64,000 nucleotides of DNA, taken from positions 3,138,501 to 3,202,500 of the forward strand of contig NZ_CP009122.1 of the NCBI RefSeq assembly GCF_000803645.1, read 5' to 3'. This document shows, one piece after another, positions 8,501 to 17,813 of this stretch (its first letter is position 1; each line of letters begins with the position of its first letter). The position numbers and the translations under genes were made by a program. The stretch comes from Sphingopyxis fribergensis. Lineage in GTDB: Bacteria; Pseudomonadota; Alphaproteobacteria; Sphingomonadales; Sphingomonadaceae. The notes beneath the pieces are model-generated. The model was not told the DNA's origin. It did no database searches and worked only from the letters and a program-made list of their open reading frames with translations.

Positions 8501-10044
8501 CAGTCCTCCCAGGCCAGCACGGGCTTGCGCGCCGCGAGCGTCTCGTCGAGCCGTCCGCGCGGTGCGAAATGCGGCGCCGACTTGAGCGCCGGGTCGCCGT
8601 TCTTCGCGCGCATTGCGATACTGCGCAGCGCACCGATAAACTGGTCGAGCGCCGCCTTGCTTTCGGTCTCGGTCGGCTCGACGAGCATCGCGCCATGGAC
8701 GACGAGCGGGAAATAGACCGTCATCGGGTGATAGCCCTCGTCGATCAGCCCCTTCGCGATGTCGAGCGTCGAGAAGCCTTCGGCGAGGCCTTTGTCGCTG
8801 AACAGCGCTTCGTGCATGCACGGGCCCGATGCCGCGAAGGGCGCATCGAGCACGCCCTCGAGGCTGCGCAGCACATAATTGGCGTTGAGCACCGCGTCCT
8901 CGGCGACCTGTTTGAGGCCGTCGGCGCCATGGCTGAGGATATAGGTCAGCGCGCGAGTGAACATGCCCATCTGGCCATGGAAGGCGGTCATGCGCCCGAA
9001 GGTCTGCGGATGATCCTCCCCCGCGCTTTCTTCCTCGATCAGGCGGAAGCCATCGCCCTGCTTCGTGACGAAAGGCAGCGGCGCGAAGGGTGCGAGCGCC
9101 TCGGACAGCACGACCGGGCCCGAACCGGGGCCGCCGCCGCCGTGCGGGGTCGAGAAGGTCTTGTGGAGGTTGATGTGCATCGCATCGACGCCCAGGTCGC
9201 CGGGACGCACGCGGCCGACAATCGCGTTGAAGTTGGCGCCGTCGCAATAGACATAACCGCCCACCGCATGCACCGCATCCGAAATCGCCTTCATATCGCG
9301 CTCGAACAGGCCGCAGGTGTTGGGGTTGGTGATCATCACCCCCGCGACGTCGGGGCCGAGGCGCGCCTTCAGCGCCTCGAGGTTGACGCGGCCAGCCTCG
9401 GTCGCCGGAATATCCTCGACCGTGAAGCCCGCAAAGGCAGCGGTCGCGGGGTTGGTACCGTGCGCGCTTTCGGGGACGAGGATCACGCGGCGGTCCTCGC
9501 CGCGCGCTTCGAGCGCCGCCTTGATGCAGAGAATGCCGCAAAGCTCGCCATGCGCGCCCGCCTTGGGCGACATCGCGACGCTGTGCATGCCCGTCAGCGT
9601 GATCAGCCATTCGGCAAGCTCGTGGATCACCGCATAGGCGCCCTGGACGGTTTCCTGCGGCTGCAACGGGTGCGCGTCGGCGAAGCCGGACATGCGCGCG
9701 ACCTTTTCGTTGAGGCGCGGATTGTGCTTCATCGTGCACGAACCGAGCGGGAAGAGGCCGAGGTCGATCGCGTAATTCTGCCGCGACAGGCGCGTGTAAT
9801 GGCGCACCGTTTCGGATTCGCTGAGCCCCGGCAGGCCGATCGGCGCGGTGCGCGCGAGCGCGCCAAAGTCGGCGGCGGGCGCCGTTTCGTCGAAATCGAC
9901 GCCGGTGGTTTCGGTCGAACCGATCTCGAAGATCAGGGCTTCCTCCAGCATCAGCGCGCGGTTGCCGGTGAAAGTGACATTGTCGTCGGCGCCGCCGACG
10001 GCATTCATTTCGGGGCGCCAGCCGGCGCGGTTGAGCGCGGTCAT
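8500..10044 (-). CDS. gcvPB: glycine dehydrogenase (decarboxylating) subunit 2
   Basis: A 514-residue C-terminal half of the glycine cleavage P-protein. It decarboxylates glycine with pyridoxal phosphate and passes the aminomethyl group to the lipoyl arm of GcvH. The PLP lysine lies in [16 protein letters not shown], with the glycine-rich loop after it; [10 protein letters not shown] is also a family hallmark. Split P-proteins of about 450 plus 515 residues are usual in many bacteria, so this is not a broken gene. The ATG at 10044 overlaps the gcvPA stop (ATGA). Confidence 0.95.
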   Translation of the reverse strand: MTALNRAGWRPEMNAVGGADDNVTFTGNRALMLEEALIFEIGSTETTGVDFDETAPAADFGALARTAPIGLPGLSESETVRHYTRLSRQNYAIDLGLFPLGSCTMKHNPRLNEKVARMSGFADAHPLQPQETVQGAYAVIHELAEWLITLTGMHSVAMSPKAGAHGELCGILCIKAALEARGEDRRVILVPESAHGTNPATAAFAGFTVEDIPATEAGRVNLEALKARLGPDVAGVMITNPNTCGLFERDMKAISDAVHAVGGYVYCDGANFNAIVGRVRPGDLGVDAMHINLHKTFSTPHGGGGPGSGPVVLSEALAPFAPLPFVTKQGDGFRLIEEESAGEDHPQTFGRMTAFHGQMGMFTRALTYILSHGADGLKQVAEDAVLNANYVLRSLEGVLDAPFAASGPCMHEALFSDKGLAEGFSTLDIAKGLIDEGYHPMTVYFPLVVHGAMLVEPTETESKAALDQFIGALRSIAMRAKNGDPALKSAPHFAPRGRLDETLAARKPVLAWED

Positions 10045-11399
10045 GCCAGCACCTCCTTCAGGGCAGCGGCGAAGGCGGCGATATCCGCCTCGGTAACGGT
10101 TTCGGTGACGGCGACGACGAGGCCGTTCGCGAGCCCCGCATTGTCGGGATAGAGACGGCCAAGCGAAACACCGCCGAGCACCCCCCTCTCCGCAAGCTTG
10201 TGGATCACCGGCCGCGCCTCGGTCGGGAGCAGCAGCGTGAATTCGTTGAAGAAGCCGGTGTTGAGCACCGACACGCCGGGGACCTTGGCGAGTTCGGCCG
10301 CTGCCGCCTTGGCGCGGCTATGGTTGATCGCCGCAAGCTGGCGCAGCCCGGCCTCGCCAAGCAAGGTCATATGAATGCTGAAAGCCAGCGCACAAAGACC
10401 TGAGTTCGTGCAGATATTGCTCGTCGCCTTCTCGCGGCGGATATGCTGTTCGCGCGTCGAGAGCGTGAGCACGAATCCGCGCTTGCCGTTCGCGTCGACG
10501 GTTTCACCGCAGAGGCGCCCCGGCATCTGTCGGACATATTTGGTCTTGCAGGCGAAGAGGCCGACATAAGGCCCGCCGAATTGCAGTCCGACGCCGAGCG
10601 ACTGGCCCTCGCCCACTACGATGTCGGCGCCCATTTCACCGGGGGATTTGATCAGACCCAGCGCGACAGGTTCGGTGACGACCGCGATCAGCAGCGCGCC
10701 CGCAGACTGGCACGCTTCGGCAAGCTTTGTCATATCGTCGATACGCCCGAGAATGTCGGGATATTGGACGACGACGCAGTTCGTTTCCTTGTCGATGCTG
10801 TCCGCCAGCGCCGCCCAGTCGGTGCCGGCTTCGAGGCTGGGGTCGCCATCAACGAGCACGTCGCCGGTATATTTCGCCATCGTACGCGCGACGCTGCGAT
10901 AATGCGGGTGAAGGCCGGTCGAGAGCAAAGCCTTGGCGCGCTTGGTGATTCGGCGCGCCATGACGATCGCTTCCCAACATGCGGTCGAGCCGTCGTACAT
11001 CGACGCATTGGCGACGTCGGTGCCGAGCAGGCGGGCGACCTGCGACTGGAATTCGAACAGCATCTGCAGCGTGCCCTGCGCGATTTCAGGCTGATACGGC
11101 GTGTAGGCGGTGAGGAATTCGCCGCGCTGGATCAGGTGATCGACGCTCGCCGGCACATGGTGGCGATAGGCACCCGCGCCGAGGAAGAAGGGACCGTCAC
11201 CGGCCGCGCGATTCTGGCGCGACAGCGCCGCCATGTGGCGCTCCACGGCGAGTTCGCTGGCGTGCATCGGCAGGCCCGCGATCGGACCATCGAGCCGCGC
11301 TTCGGCGGGAACGTCGACGAACAGGTCGTCGATCGAAGATGCGCCGATGGTTGCGAGCATCGCCACGCGGTCATCGGATGTCAGGGGGAGGTAACGCAT
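10041..11399 (-). CDS. gcvPA: glycine dehydrogenase (decarboxylating) subunit 1
   Basis: A 452-residue N-terminal half of the P-protein that forms the heteromer with GcvPB. Hallmarks seen are [40 protein letters not shown] and GRLCGETVD. This half lacks the PLP lysine, as expected for the alpha subunit. The start ATG at 11399 follows the stop of the glycosyltransferase-like gene by 3 bases, and its GGAG lies inside that gene. It is part of the glycine-riboswitch operon. Confidence 0.95.
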   Translation of the reverse strand: MRYLPLTSDDRVAMLATIGASSIDDLFVDVPAEARLDGPIAGLPMHASELAVERHMAALSRQNRAAGDGPFFLGAGAYRHHVPASVDHLIQRGEFLTAYTPYQPEIAQGTLQMLFEFQSQVARLLGTDVANASMYDGSTACWEAIVMARRITKRAKALLSTGLHPHYRSVARTMAKYTGDVLVDGDPSLEAGTDWAALADSIDKETNCVVVQYPDILGRIDDMTKLAEACQSAGALLIAVVTEPVALGLIKSPGEMGADIVVGEGQSLGVGLQFGGPYVGLFACKTKYVRQMPGRLCGETVDANGKRGFVLTLSTREQHIRREKATSNICTNSGLCALAFSIHMTLLGEAGLRQLAAINHSRAKAAAAELAKVPGVSVLNTGFFNEFTLLLPTEARPVIHKLAERGVLGGVSLGRLYPDNAGLANGLVVAVTETVTEADIAAFAAALKEVLA

Positions 11400-11402
11400 G
11401 AA

Positions 11403-12185
11403 CTACTCCGGAGAAGAGGCTGAATTTGCGGAAAGAAGCTGCGCGACATCGGCCAGCGAACCGCGGAATATCGCGGGACCGCTGTGCGTCGTGCTGACCC
11501 AGGGGGCGAGCCAGATGCGGAAGCCTGCGTCGCGCACGCGTCGGCAAAAGGCATAGTCGTCGGACAAGAGCGCCTGCGTTTCGGCTTCGACCATCGGCGA
11601 GAAGCAGGCGGCTTCATATTCGCCGACGCCATGCGCATCGCGCTCGGACGGATCGGGCCGGAACGCGATGCCCGGAAGCGTATCGCGCAGCGTTTCGAGC
11701 ACGTCGCGGCGGATGAGCATCATCGCCGTGCCGAGCCGCGACAATTCGACGAGATCCGTCAGGGCGAAACTTTGGGTCGGATCGAGAAACTGCAGCGCGA
11801 AATCGCCCGCAAAGCGTGCAAGATCGGCCGGGTCCTCCCTGCCAAATCCCCGCTCAACCGCGAGCGCGACGTTGCGCCAGTTCACCATCCGCCGCGGATA
11901 GGCGGCGCCAAGCACGGCGCATTCGGGCCGATCCGCCATCGCCCGTACCATCGAAAACACATCGTCCGAGGCGAAGTCGATATCGGCATCGACGAACAGC
12001 ATATGCGTGCAATCGCTCGCGAGGAACATCGCCGCTAATATGTTGCGCGCCCGCGTGATCGACGGTTGATAGAGGATGAATTCGAACCGGACCGAAATGC
12101 CCTGCGACTGCGCCTTCAGCGCCAGATCGAGCGCCGAGCGCACATAGGTGCCCTGCGCCCCTTCATAGATGGGCGTCGCCACCAT
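11403..12185 (-). CDS. GT-A-type glycosyltransferase-like protein inside the glycine-cleavage operon
   Basis: A protein of about 260 residues. It opens with VATPIYEGAQGTYVRSALDL, has FILYQPSITRARN and the metal-binding HMLFVDADIDF (DxD-like) typical of nucleotide-sugar transferases, then a helical C-terminal part. Donor and acceptor are unknown. The frame continues upstream of the chosen ATG to a CTG near 12224 that could encode about 13 more residues, so the start is uncertain. It lies between gcvH and gcvPA on the same strand with a 3-base gap to gcvPA, an unexpected position for a sugar transferase. Confidence 0.65.
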   Translation of the reverse strand: MVATPIYEGAQGTYVRSALDLALKAQSQGISVRFEFILYQPSITRARNILAAMFLASDCTHMLFVDADIDFASDDVFSMVRAMADRPECAVLGAAYPRRMVNWRNVALAVERGFGREDPADLARFAGDFALQFLDPTQSFALTDLVELSRLGTAMMLIRRDVLETLRDTLPGIAFRPDPSERDAHGVGEYEAACFSPMVEAETQALLSDDYAFCRRVRDAGFRIWLAPWVSTTHSGPAIFRGSLADVAQLLSANSASSPE

Positions 12186-12233
12186 CAGGCGGCAGTTGGC
12201 GAGGGCGGGATCGGTTGCGATCAGATTATCTCC

Positions 12234-12255
12234 CCCCTCCCGCGTGCGGGAGGGG
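12234..12255. repeat. 10-bp perfect palindromic hairpin
   Basis: CCCCTCCCGC at 12234-12243 pairs with GCGGGAGGGG at 12246-12255 over a 2-base centre. It lies between the gcvH stop and the start of the glycosyltransferase-like gene. No T run follows on either strand. It has the look of a dispersed intergenic palindrome and could attenuate transcription into gcvPA/gcvPB. Confidence 0.6.
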
Positions 12256-12266
12256 CCGGGGGATGG

Positions 12267-12638
12267 TTACAGCGCGTCGCAGAAAGCCTTGTACGCTTTC
12301 GCGTCCATCAGCCCGTCGAGCTGGCTCTTGTCGCCTAGCGTCATGCGGAAGAACCAGCCTTCGCCTTCGGGGTCCGAATTGACGAGCGCGGGATCTTCCT
12401 CGAGCTGGCCATTGCCTTCGGTCACGGTGCCGTCGACGGGGGCATAGACGTCGCTTGCCGCTTTCACCGATTCGACGACCGCGGCGTCGCCGCCCGCGGT
12501 CAATTCGGCACCGGTGTCGGGAACCTCGACAAAGACGATGTCGCCGAGCTGGCCTTGCGCGAAGTCGGTAATGCCGACCGTCGCGACGTCGCCGTCAACG
12601 TCGATCCACTCATGCTCTTCGGTAAAATAACGCGGCAT
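12267..12638 (-). CDS. gcvH: glycine cleavage system H protein
   Basis: A 123-residue lipoyl carrier that shuttles the aminomethyl group between P, T and L proteins. [25 protein letters not shown] is the usual N-terminus and [18 protein letters not shown] carries the lipoylated lysine. Length is normal. Start ATG at 12638 is chosen because AGGAGG lies seven bases upstream; the GTG immediately before it is less likely. The gene follows gcvT by 3 bases. Confidence 0.95.
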   Translation of the reverse strand: MPRYFTEEHEWIDVDGDVATVGITDFAQGQLGDIVFVEVPDTGAELTAGGDAAVVESVKAASDVYAPVDGTVTEGNGQLEEDPALVNSDPEGEGWFFRMTLGDKSQLDGLMDAKAYKAFCDAL

Positions 12639-12641
12639 CAC

Positions 12642-13778
12642 TCAACCTCCTGTTTTACGGATGTAATTATGCGGAACAAAGGGCATTGCCGTCACGGTGC
12701 AATGGACCAGCTTGCCGCGCACCTCGGCGGCGATCGCGGTACCGGCTACGGCATGGTCGCGCGGAACATAGCCCATCGCGATCGGCGCGCCGACGCTCGG
12801 CGCAAAGCCGCCCGACGTCACGACGCCGATCTCGTCCTCGCCGTCGAACAGCTTCGCGCCTTCACGCACCGGCAGCTTGCCGTCGACGAGCAGACCGACG
12901 CGTTTGCGCGGCGGACCGTCTTCGAGATGGCCGAGAATTCGCGCCGCGCCGGGGAAATTTTCTTCCTCGCGGCGGCGCTTGCTGACCGCGAAGCCGAGGT
13001 CGGCTTCGACAGGGTCGATCGCGGGAGTCAGGTCGTGGCCGTAGAGCGGCAGGCCCGCCTCGAGCCGCAACGAATCGCGCGCGCCGAGGCCGATCGGTTT
13101 TACCTCCGCCATCGCGCAGAGCGCGTCGGCGAAGGCCTCAAGCGCCTCGTTCGGCAGCGAAATCTCGAATCCATCTTCACCGGTGTAACCCGAGCGGCTG
13201 AGCCCAATCGCATGACCGTTCCAGATCGCGCGCGCCGCCTGCATGAAAACGAGGCTCGCCGCCTCGGGCACCAGGCGCGCCAGCGCATCGACCGCCTTCG
13301 GCCCCTGCAGCGCGAGCAGGCCATAATCCTCATTGTGATTGAGCGTGATATCGTCAGGCAGATTTTCGCGCAGATGCCCGATATCTTCCCATTTCACCGC
13401 GCCGTTGACGACGATGCCGAACTGGTCGCCTTCGTTGGTGATCATCAGATCGTCGAGGATGCCACCGTCTTCGTCGAGTAACAGCGAATAACGCATGCGG
13501 CCGGGCTTCAGCCCCACGATATCGCCGGGAAGGAGCGTTTCGAGCGCCTCGGCGACATTGTCGCCCGACAGCGCCAACTGCCCCATATGGCTGACGTCGA
13601 ACAGGCCAGCGTTTTCGCGTACCCACAAATGTTCGGCCATGATGCCTTCATACTGGATCGGCATCCAGTAGCCCGCGAATTCGACCATCCGGCCGCCCTT
13701 GGCGCGGTGCCAGGCGTCGAGCGGCAGCGTCGCGGTGTCGATCGCCGCTTCGTCGCCCGTAAATTCCGTGTCGGTCAT
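12642..13778 (-). CDS. gcvT: aminomethyltransferase (glycine cleavage T protein)
   Basis: A 378-residue protein that releases ammonia from the aminomethyl-lipoyl intermediate and makes 5,10-methylene-tetrahydrofolate. The family motifs MVEFAGYWMPIQYEGI, LFDVSHMGQL, LALQGPKA, SRSGYTGEDGFEI and LRLEAGLPLYGHDL are all present. Start ATG at 13778 with GGGAG upstream is preferred over in-frame ATGs further upstream, which would enter the riboswitch-to-gene spacer. It is the first gene after the tandem glycine riboswitch. Confidence 0.95.
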   Translation of the reverse strand: MTDTEFTGDEAAIDTATLPLDAWHRAKGGRMVEFAGYWMPIQYEGIMAEHLWVRENAGLFDVSHMGQLALSGDNVAEALETLLPGDIVGLKPGRMRYSLLLDEDGGILDDLMITNEGDQFGIVVNGAVKWEDIGHLRENLPDDITLNHNEDYGLLALQGPKAVDALARLVPEAASLVFMQAARAIWNGHAIGLSRSGYTGEDGFEISLPNEALEAFADALCAMAEVKPIGLGARDSLRLEAGLPLYGHDLTPAIDPVEADLGFAVSKRRREEENFPGAARILGHLEDGPPRKRVGLLVDGKLPVREGAKLFDGEDEIGVVTSGGFAPSVGAPIAMGYVPRDHAVAGTAIAAEVRGKLVHCTVTAMPFVPHNYIRKTGG

Positions 13779-13840
13779 GCCAGTCTCCCGCGGTTGCATA
13801 GCGTATGCGCGGCCCATCGCCGCGCCTTGCGCCATGCCCC

Positions 13841-14028
13841 CTCTGTCACGGGAACCTGAGAGTTTTCCCCCATATCATGGGGTTACCCCTTCGGTGGTTC
13901 CGGTTTAGGGCCGGAACGCTTTCCAGAGTGTCCGTTCCAGCCTGCGCGGTCCTTTTGACCTGAGAGTTTCCGGGGCGGTTGCTCCTTCGGTGGTGAGGCG
14001 CCGGTTGCCCTGCCCTCACGCTCTCCCG
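13841..14028 (-). promoter_or_regulatory. tandem glycine riboswitch controlling gcvT operon
   Basis: Two glycine aptamers lie in series on the minus strand. Read on the plus strand, CCTTCGGTGG occurs at 13888-13897 and 13984-13993, and CTGAGAG at 13856-13862 and 13960-13966; these are the complements of the conserved aptamer cores. The 3' end is about 62 bases before the gcvT ATG. Known behaviour: glycine binding usually turns on glycine-cleavage genes. The 68 bases between the riboswitch and the upstream gene must hold the promoter; TTGACT at 14095-14100 (minus strand) is a candidate -35 box without a clear -10. Confidence 0.95.
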
Positions 14029-14096
14029 CGCGGCCGGTCGAATCCCTTGGCGAGACCCGACAGACGCCCGAGCCTTGGCGCCGCCCTTTTGCGGAG

Positions 14097-14744
14097 TCAA
14101 TCGGCGAGCGCGCGGATATCGTCGTTTTCGTGGATATGCACGCCCGAACCACCCCGCCGCGCCAGCGCGACGATCGCCGCGGCGACGGTATCGCCCGAAA
14201 TCGAACGGTAGCGGCGAAAGGCGCCGTGGAGCAGCGCGTCGGTCAGTGGTGCCGCGATCGTTGCGATCCCCTCGCCCAATCGCTGCGGCCCGGGCCGGTC
14301 GCCGCGGAGCAGGCCGGGGCGGATCAGGTCGAGCCGGTCGAAGCCGAGCGCGCGGAGGTCGTCTTCGGTCTGCCCTTTGGTACGGAGGTAAAAATTGCCG
14401 CTTTTCGCCGCAGCGCCGACCGAGCTGACCAAGATCATATGCGGCGTCCCGGCGCTCTTGGCCGCGCTGGCCGCGGCGAGGACGAGGTCGTGATCGACGG
14501 CACGAAACGCCTCCTGCGATCCGGCCTGCCGGATCGTGGTGCCAAGGCAGCAGATCAGGACCGCCGGTTTTTCGGCAGCGATGGTTTCGGGCCAGCGGTC
14601 GGTGGGGGCGATTAGCTGGTTGTGATGCGGCGCCAATCCATCAACATCGCGGCGTGCGAGGACGGTGACCGGCGTGCTGCCGAACCGTTCGATCACCGCG
14701 CGCCCGACAAGCCCCGTCGCGCCGACGATCAGCGCGTCAGGCAT
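14097..14744 (-). CDS. NAD(P)-binding atypical SDR protein
   Basis: A 215-residue Rossmann protein with the N-terminal dinucleotide motif LIVGATGLVGRAV, then ICCLGTTIRQAGS and ILVSSVGAAAKSGNFYLRTKGQTE, typical of the NAD(P)H-binding/TIP30-like group of extended SDRs. YLRTKG may hold the Tyr/Lys pair. The substrate is unknown. The ATG at 14744 overlaps the dgt stop by 8 bases, which fixes the start and indicates co-transcription with the division-cluster tail. Confidence 0.75.
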   Translation of the reverse strand: MPDALIVGATGLVGRAVIERFGSTPVTVLARRDVDGLAPHHNQLIAPTDRWPETIAAEKPAVLICCLGTTIRQAGSQEAFRAVDHDLVLAAASAAKSAGTPHMILVSSVGAAAKSGNFYLRTKGQTEDDLRALGFDRLDLIRPGLLRGDRPGPQRLGEGIATIAAPLTDALLHGAFRRYRSISGDTVAAAIVALARRGGSGVHIHENDDIRALAD

Positions 14745-15909
14745 GCGCCAGCGCCGTGGGCACCGCATCGCGGCCGAAGATGTCGGCGTAGCGGTCGATG
14801 GCGAAACGGTCGGTCATGCCCGCGATATAATCACCGATGTGCCGATTTGTCGCGCATTCTTCTCCCGGCAGACGCCCCGACCAATCCTCGCCCATCAACC
14901 GCGGGTTGTCTGCATAGGCGGCGAACAACCGCCCCACGACTTCGTTAGCCGCTTCGGCGGCGGCGACCTGTTCGGGGTGGTGATAGAGATTGGCGTACAT
15001 GAAACGCTTGAGATCGCGCTCCTCCGCCGCAAGACCCGGCGAGAAACCGCCGAGCGTGCGACCCGCAGCGCGCACCTCGTCGACGCTCGCGGCACCCGCC
15101 GCGCTAACATTGGCCCTGGTCGCCGCGATCACATCATTGACCATCACGCCGATCTGGTCGCGGACAAGCTCGCGGAGCAGCCGGTCGCGCGGCGCGCCGG
15201 GGAAACGCCTTTCAACGGCGCGGAAGTTGGCCGCGACGAAAGGCTGTTCCATCAGCTGGTCAAGGCAGAGCAATCCTGCGCGGAGGCCGTCGTCGATGTC
15301 GTGATTGTCATAGGCAATATCGTCGGCGACCGCGGCAATCTGCGCTTCGAGGCTGGCATAGCTACCCAAGTCGAGCCCGAAATTGCCGTCGATTTCGGCA
15401 AGCGCCCAGCCGGGGTTCGTCACCGGGCCGTTATGCTTCGCGAGCCCCTCGAGCGTTTCCCACGTCAGGTTGAGTCCATCGAAAAGCGGATAAGGACATT
15501 CGAGCGCCGCCAGCGTCCGCAGTGTATGACCATTATGATCGAAGCCGCCATGCGCCGCCATCGCGGCCTTCAGCGCATCTTCGCCGGCATGGCCGAAGGG
15601 CGGATGGCCGATATCGTGCGCGAGGCACAAAGCTTCGGTCAGATCCTCGTTCAGCCCGAGCGCGCGCGCGATGCCGCGCCCGATTTGCGCAACCTCGATA
15701 CTGTGGGTCAGCCGTACACGATAATGGTCGCCGTCCGGGGCAACGAACACCTGCGTCTTGTGGCGCAGGCGCCGAAAGGCGATCGAATGGATGATTCGGT
15801 CCCGGTCGCGCTGAAAATCGTCGCGCGGGCCGCGCACCACACGGCCGAGCTCGGCGTGAAGACGCCCGCGGCTATATGCGGGATCGCTGGCGCAGTCGGC
15901 AACGCTCAC
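14737..15909 (-). CDS. dgt: deoxyguanosinetriphosphate triphosphohydrolase-like protein
   Basis: A 390-residue HD-domain dNTPase that splits dNTPs to deoxynucleosides and triphosphate. Metal ligands are visible in HSIEVAQ, LAHDIGHPPFGHAGE and DDIAYDNHDIDD. FRRLRHKTQVF is the family signature. The start is a GTG at 15909 overlapping the SPOR gene stop (GTGA). Longer in-frame starts would lie inside the neighbour. This is the shorter, alphaproteobacterial type rather than the E. coli type. Confidence 0.92.
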   Translation of the reverse strand: MSVADCASDPAYSRGRLHAELGRVVRGPRDDFQRDRDRIIHSIAFRRLRHKTQVFVAPDGDHYRVRLTHSIEVAQIGRGIARALGLNEDLTEALCLAHDIGHPPFGHAGEDALKAAMAAHGGFDHNGHTLRTLAALECPYPLFDGLNLTWETLEGLAKHNGPVTNPGWALAEIDGNFGLDLGSYASLEAQIAAVADDIAYDNHDIDDGLRAGLLCLDQLMEQPFVAANFRAVERRFPGAPRDRLLRELVRDQIGVMVNDVIAATRANVSAAGAASVDEVRAAGRTLGGFSPGLAAEERDLKRFMYANLYHHPEQVAAAEAANEVVGRLFAAYADNPRLMGEDWSGRLPGEECATNRHIGDYIAGMTDRFAIDRYADIFGRDAVPTALAHA

Positions 15910-17753
15910 TTGATCGGATCGACGGCTTGGCCCGCCTCGCTGTTGAAGAGGAAGCCGTCGCCGCCCGCCTTTTTGTAATCGCCCAGCCAATCCTGTGCCG
16001 CCTTGCGATCCTTGAACGGACCGACGAGCAGGCGCCGCGTCTTGCCCCATTCGGTCGTGGCACCCGCCTTGCCCTTGAACACCGCAGGGCTCTTCTTGGC
16101 GAATTTGCCGAAGTCGGTCGCGAGCGCCTTGGCATTGGCGCCGGTCGCGACCTGCACCCAGATGCGCGCGGGATTAGCCTTTTTCTCGGCCGCCTCTTCC
16201 TTTGCCTTCGCGTCCGCTTCGGCCTTGGCTTTCGCGGCTGCGCTGTCTTTCTCGCGCTTGGCCGCTTCGGCGGCATCGGCCTTGCGCTTGTCCGCGACCA
16301 GCTTGGCAAGCATGTCGGCCCCGATCGCATTGTCGGTCTGGGCCAGTTCCTCAGCCGGAATTTCGATCGAACCGACGATGTCGGCGAGCGAAGCCAGCGG
16401 TGCCGCCGAAACCGGTGCACGCACCACCGCTCCAGCAGAAGACGGCGGTGTAGTCGGCTCGATCGTGCTGGGCGTCGGCGCCGAACTCGGCACTGCGGCG
16501 GTCGAGCGGCCCATGTCGGCGATCGAAAAGCCGGGGCCAACCGGCCCCTTGTGGGCATCGACGACCGTGCCGACGGGTTCCGGCCCGGCCGCGGGCAGTG
16601 CGGATGCCGGTACCTGCGTCGGCGCTGATACGGATGCGGCGGGAACCGGCGCCGGTGTGGTCATCGGCGTCGACGAACTTACCGCCGGTCGAATCGACGA
16701 GCCGGACGACGGCGTGGCGGTGGGCCATTTGGCGGTCGGAGCGGTAGTGGCCGATGCAGTCGAAACTGGCGGCTTTGCTGCGGGCAAGGTAGCGGGTTTC
16801 CGCACGGCCGTCACCGGCGTGGGCGCCGCAGACGCGGCCGTTTGCCGCTTGCCGCCCGTCGCTTGCCGCTTGCCCGTTGCTGCCGACGGCGACGAAGGCG
16901 GCGGCGTCGCAGCGGCGACCTGGACCGGTTGGCGTTTGGGACCAAGCTGGCCGTTCGGAAAGCGGCCGAAATGCGCGGCCGCCGCCTGCTGCGCTGGATT
17001 GAGCCGGTCCATCTGGACCAAATAGGGCATGATATTCTGTGCCATCGCGGGCGGCATCGTCGCGTTGACGATCTCGGTCGCCTCCTTGTCGCGGCCGTTC
17101 ATCGCGAGAATCATCGCGCGGAGCCGCCAGGCGCCGCGGTCCTGCGCGCGCAGCTGCGGTGTCAGCATCTGGATCGCGCGATCGGCCTCGCCGCTGATCC
17201 CGAGTGACAGTGCATAGCGCCGCGTCAGTTCGTCGTTCGGGGTGATCGACAGCGCGAGCTGGTAATCGCGCTGCGCCGCATCCTGTTGGCCTAGTAGATC
17301 GCGCGCGAGACCCCGATCGGCGAGAAACAGCCGTTCCGACGCGCCGAGGAGCTGGGCCTCGCCGAAATAGTCGAGCGCGCGCGTTGGATTTTCGGAATGG
17401 ACCATTGCCGAACCGAGCGCGGCCTTGACCGCCCCGTCGCGCGGGCTCGCCTGTTCAGCGCGGACAAGAAAGCCGATCGCGGCGCGGTAATCTTCCAGCT
17501 CGATCGACGCACGACCGGCGTCGAGCAGCGCCGCGGTGTCGCTGTTGTTCGATGCGATACGCGCGAGGGCTGACGAAAGGAGCGTGCGCGCGGCCGTTCG
17601 CTTCTGCATCGCCACGCGGGTCGCGGCATCGGGAGGCGTCACCTGCAGCGCCTGGGCAGGCTCGATAAGAGCCGCCCCAAGCAACAGCGCGCCGAGCACG
17701 CAGACAATCCGCCGTGCGCGCGCCGGCTTCGCCGTCAATTTCGCTTGCCGCAT
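15906..17753 (-). CDS. exported TPR protein with C-terminal SPOR domain
   Basis: A 615-residue protein. Residues about 13-36 form a signal peptide ending near AQA. TPR-like helices run from about 55 to 260 (ALLDAGRASIELEDYRAAIGF, ALGSAMVHSENPTRALDYFGEA). A long Ala/Pro/Thr-rich linker follows, then an Ala/Lys-rich helix, and a SPOR domain in the last ~80 residues (IWVQVATGANAKAL... LLVGPFKDRKAAQDWL). SPOR domains bind denuded septal glycan, so it probably acts in the periplasm at the division site. It lies 60 bases after ftsZ on the same strand. ATG at 17753 is preferred over a TTG at 17759. Confidence 0.85.
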   Translation of the reverse strand: MRQAKLTAKPARARRIVCVLGALLLGAALIEPAQALQVTPPDAATRVAMQKRTAARTLLSSALARIASNNSDTAALLDAGRASIELEDYRAAIGFLVRAEQASPRDGAVKAALGSAMVHSENPTRALDYFGEAQLLGASERLFLADRGLARDLLGQQDAAQRDYQLALSITPNDELTRRYALSLGISGEADRAIQMLTPQLRAQDRGAWRLRAMILAMNGRDKEATEIVNATMPPAMAQNIMPYLVQMDRLNPAQQAAAAHFGRFPNGQLGPKRQPVQVAAATPPPSSPSAATGKRQATGGKRQTAASAAPTPVTAVRKPATLPAAKPPVSTASATTAPTAKWPTATPSSGSSIRPAVSSSTPMTTPAPVPAASVSAPTQVPASALPAAGPEPVGTVVDAHKGPVGPGFSIADMGRSTAAVPSSAPTPSTIEPTTPPSSAGAVVRAPVSAAPLASLADIVGSIEIPAEELAQTDNAIGADMLAKLVADKRKADAAEAAKREKDSAAAKAKAEADAKAKEEAAEKKANPARIWVQVATGANAKALATDFGKFAKKSPAVFKGKAGATTEWGKTRRLLVGPFKDRKAAQDWLGDYKKAGGDGFLFNSEAGQAVDPIK

Positions 17754-17813
17754 GGGCAACTCATCCCGATTTCCGGCCTGCCGTGCCCGGCGGGCGGCCG
17801 CTCGATAGCCCCG

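Noticed and set aside
8569..10152. Long plus-strand frame (527 codons) opposite gcvPB
   Set aside because: Shadow of a high-GC gene: Arg/Ala/Gly-rich translation with no domain, while the other strand is an unmistakable gcvPB.
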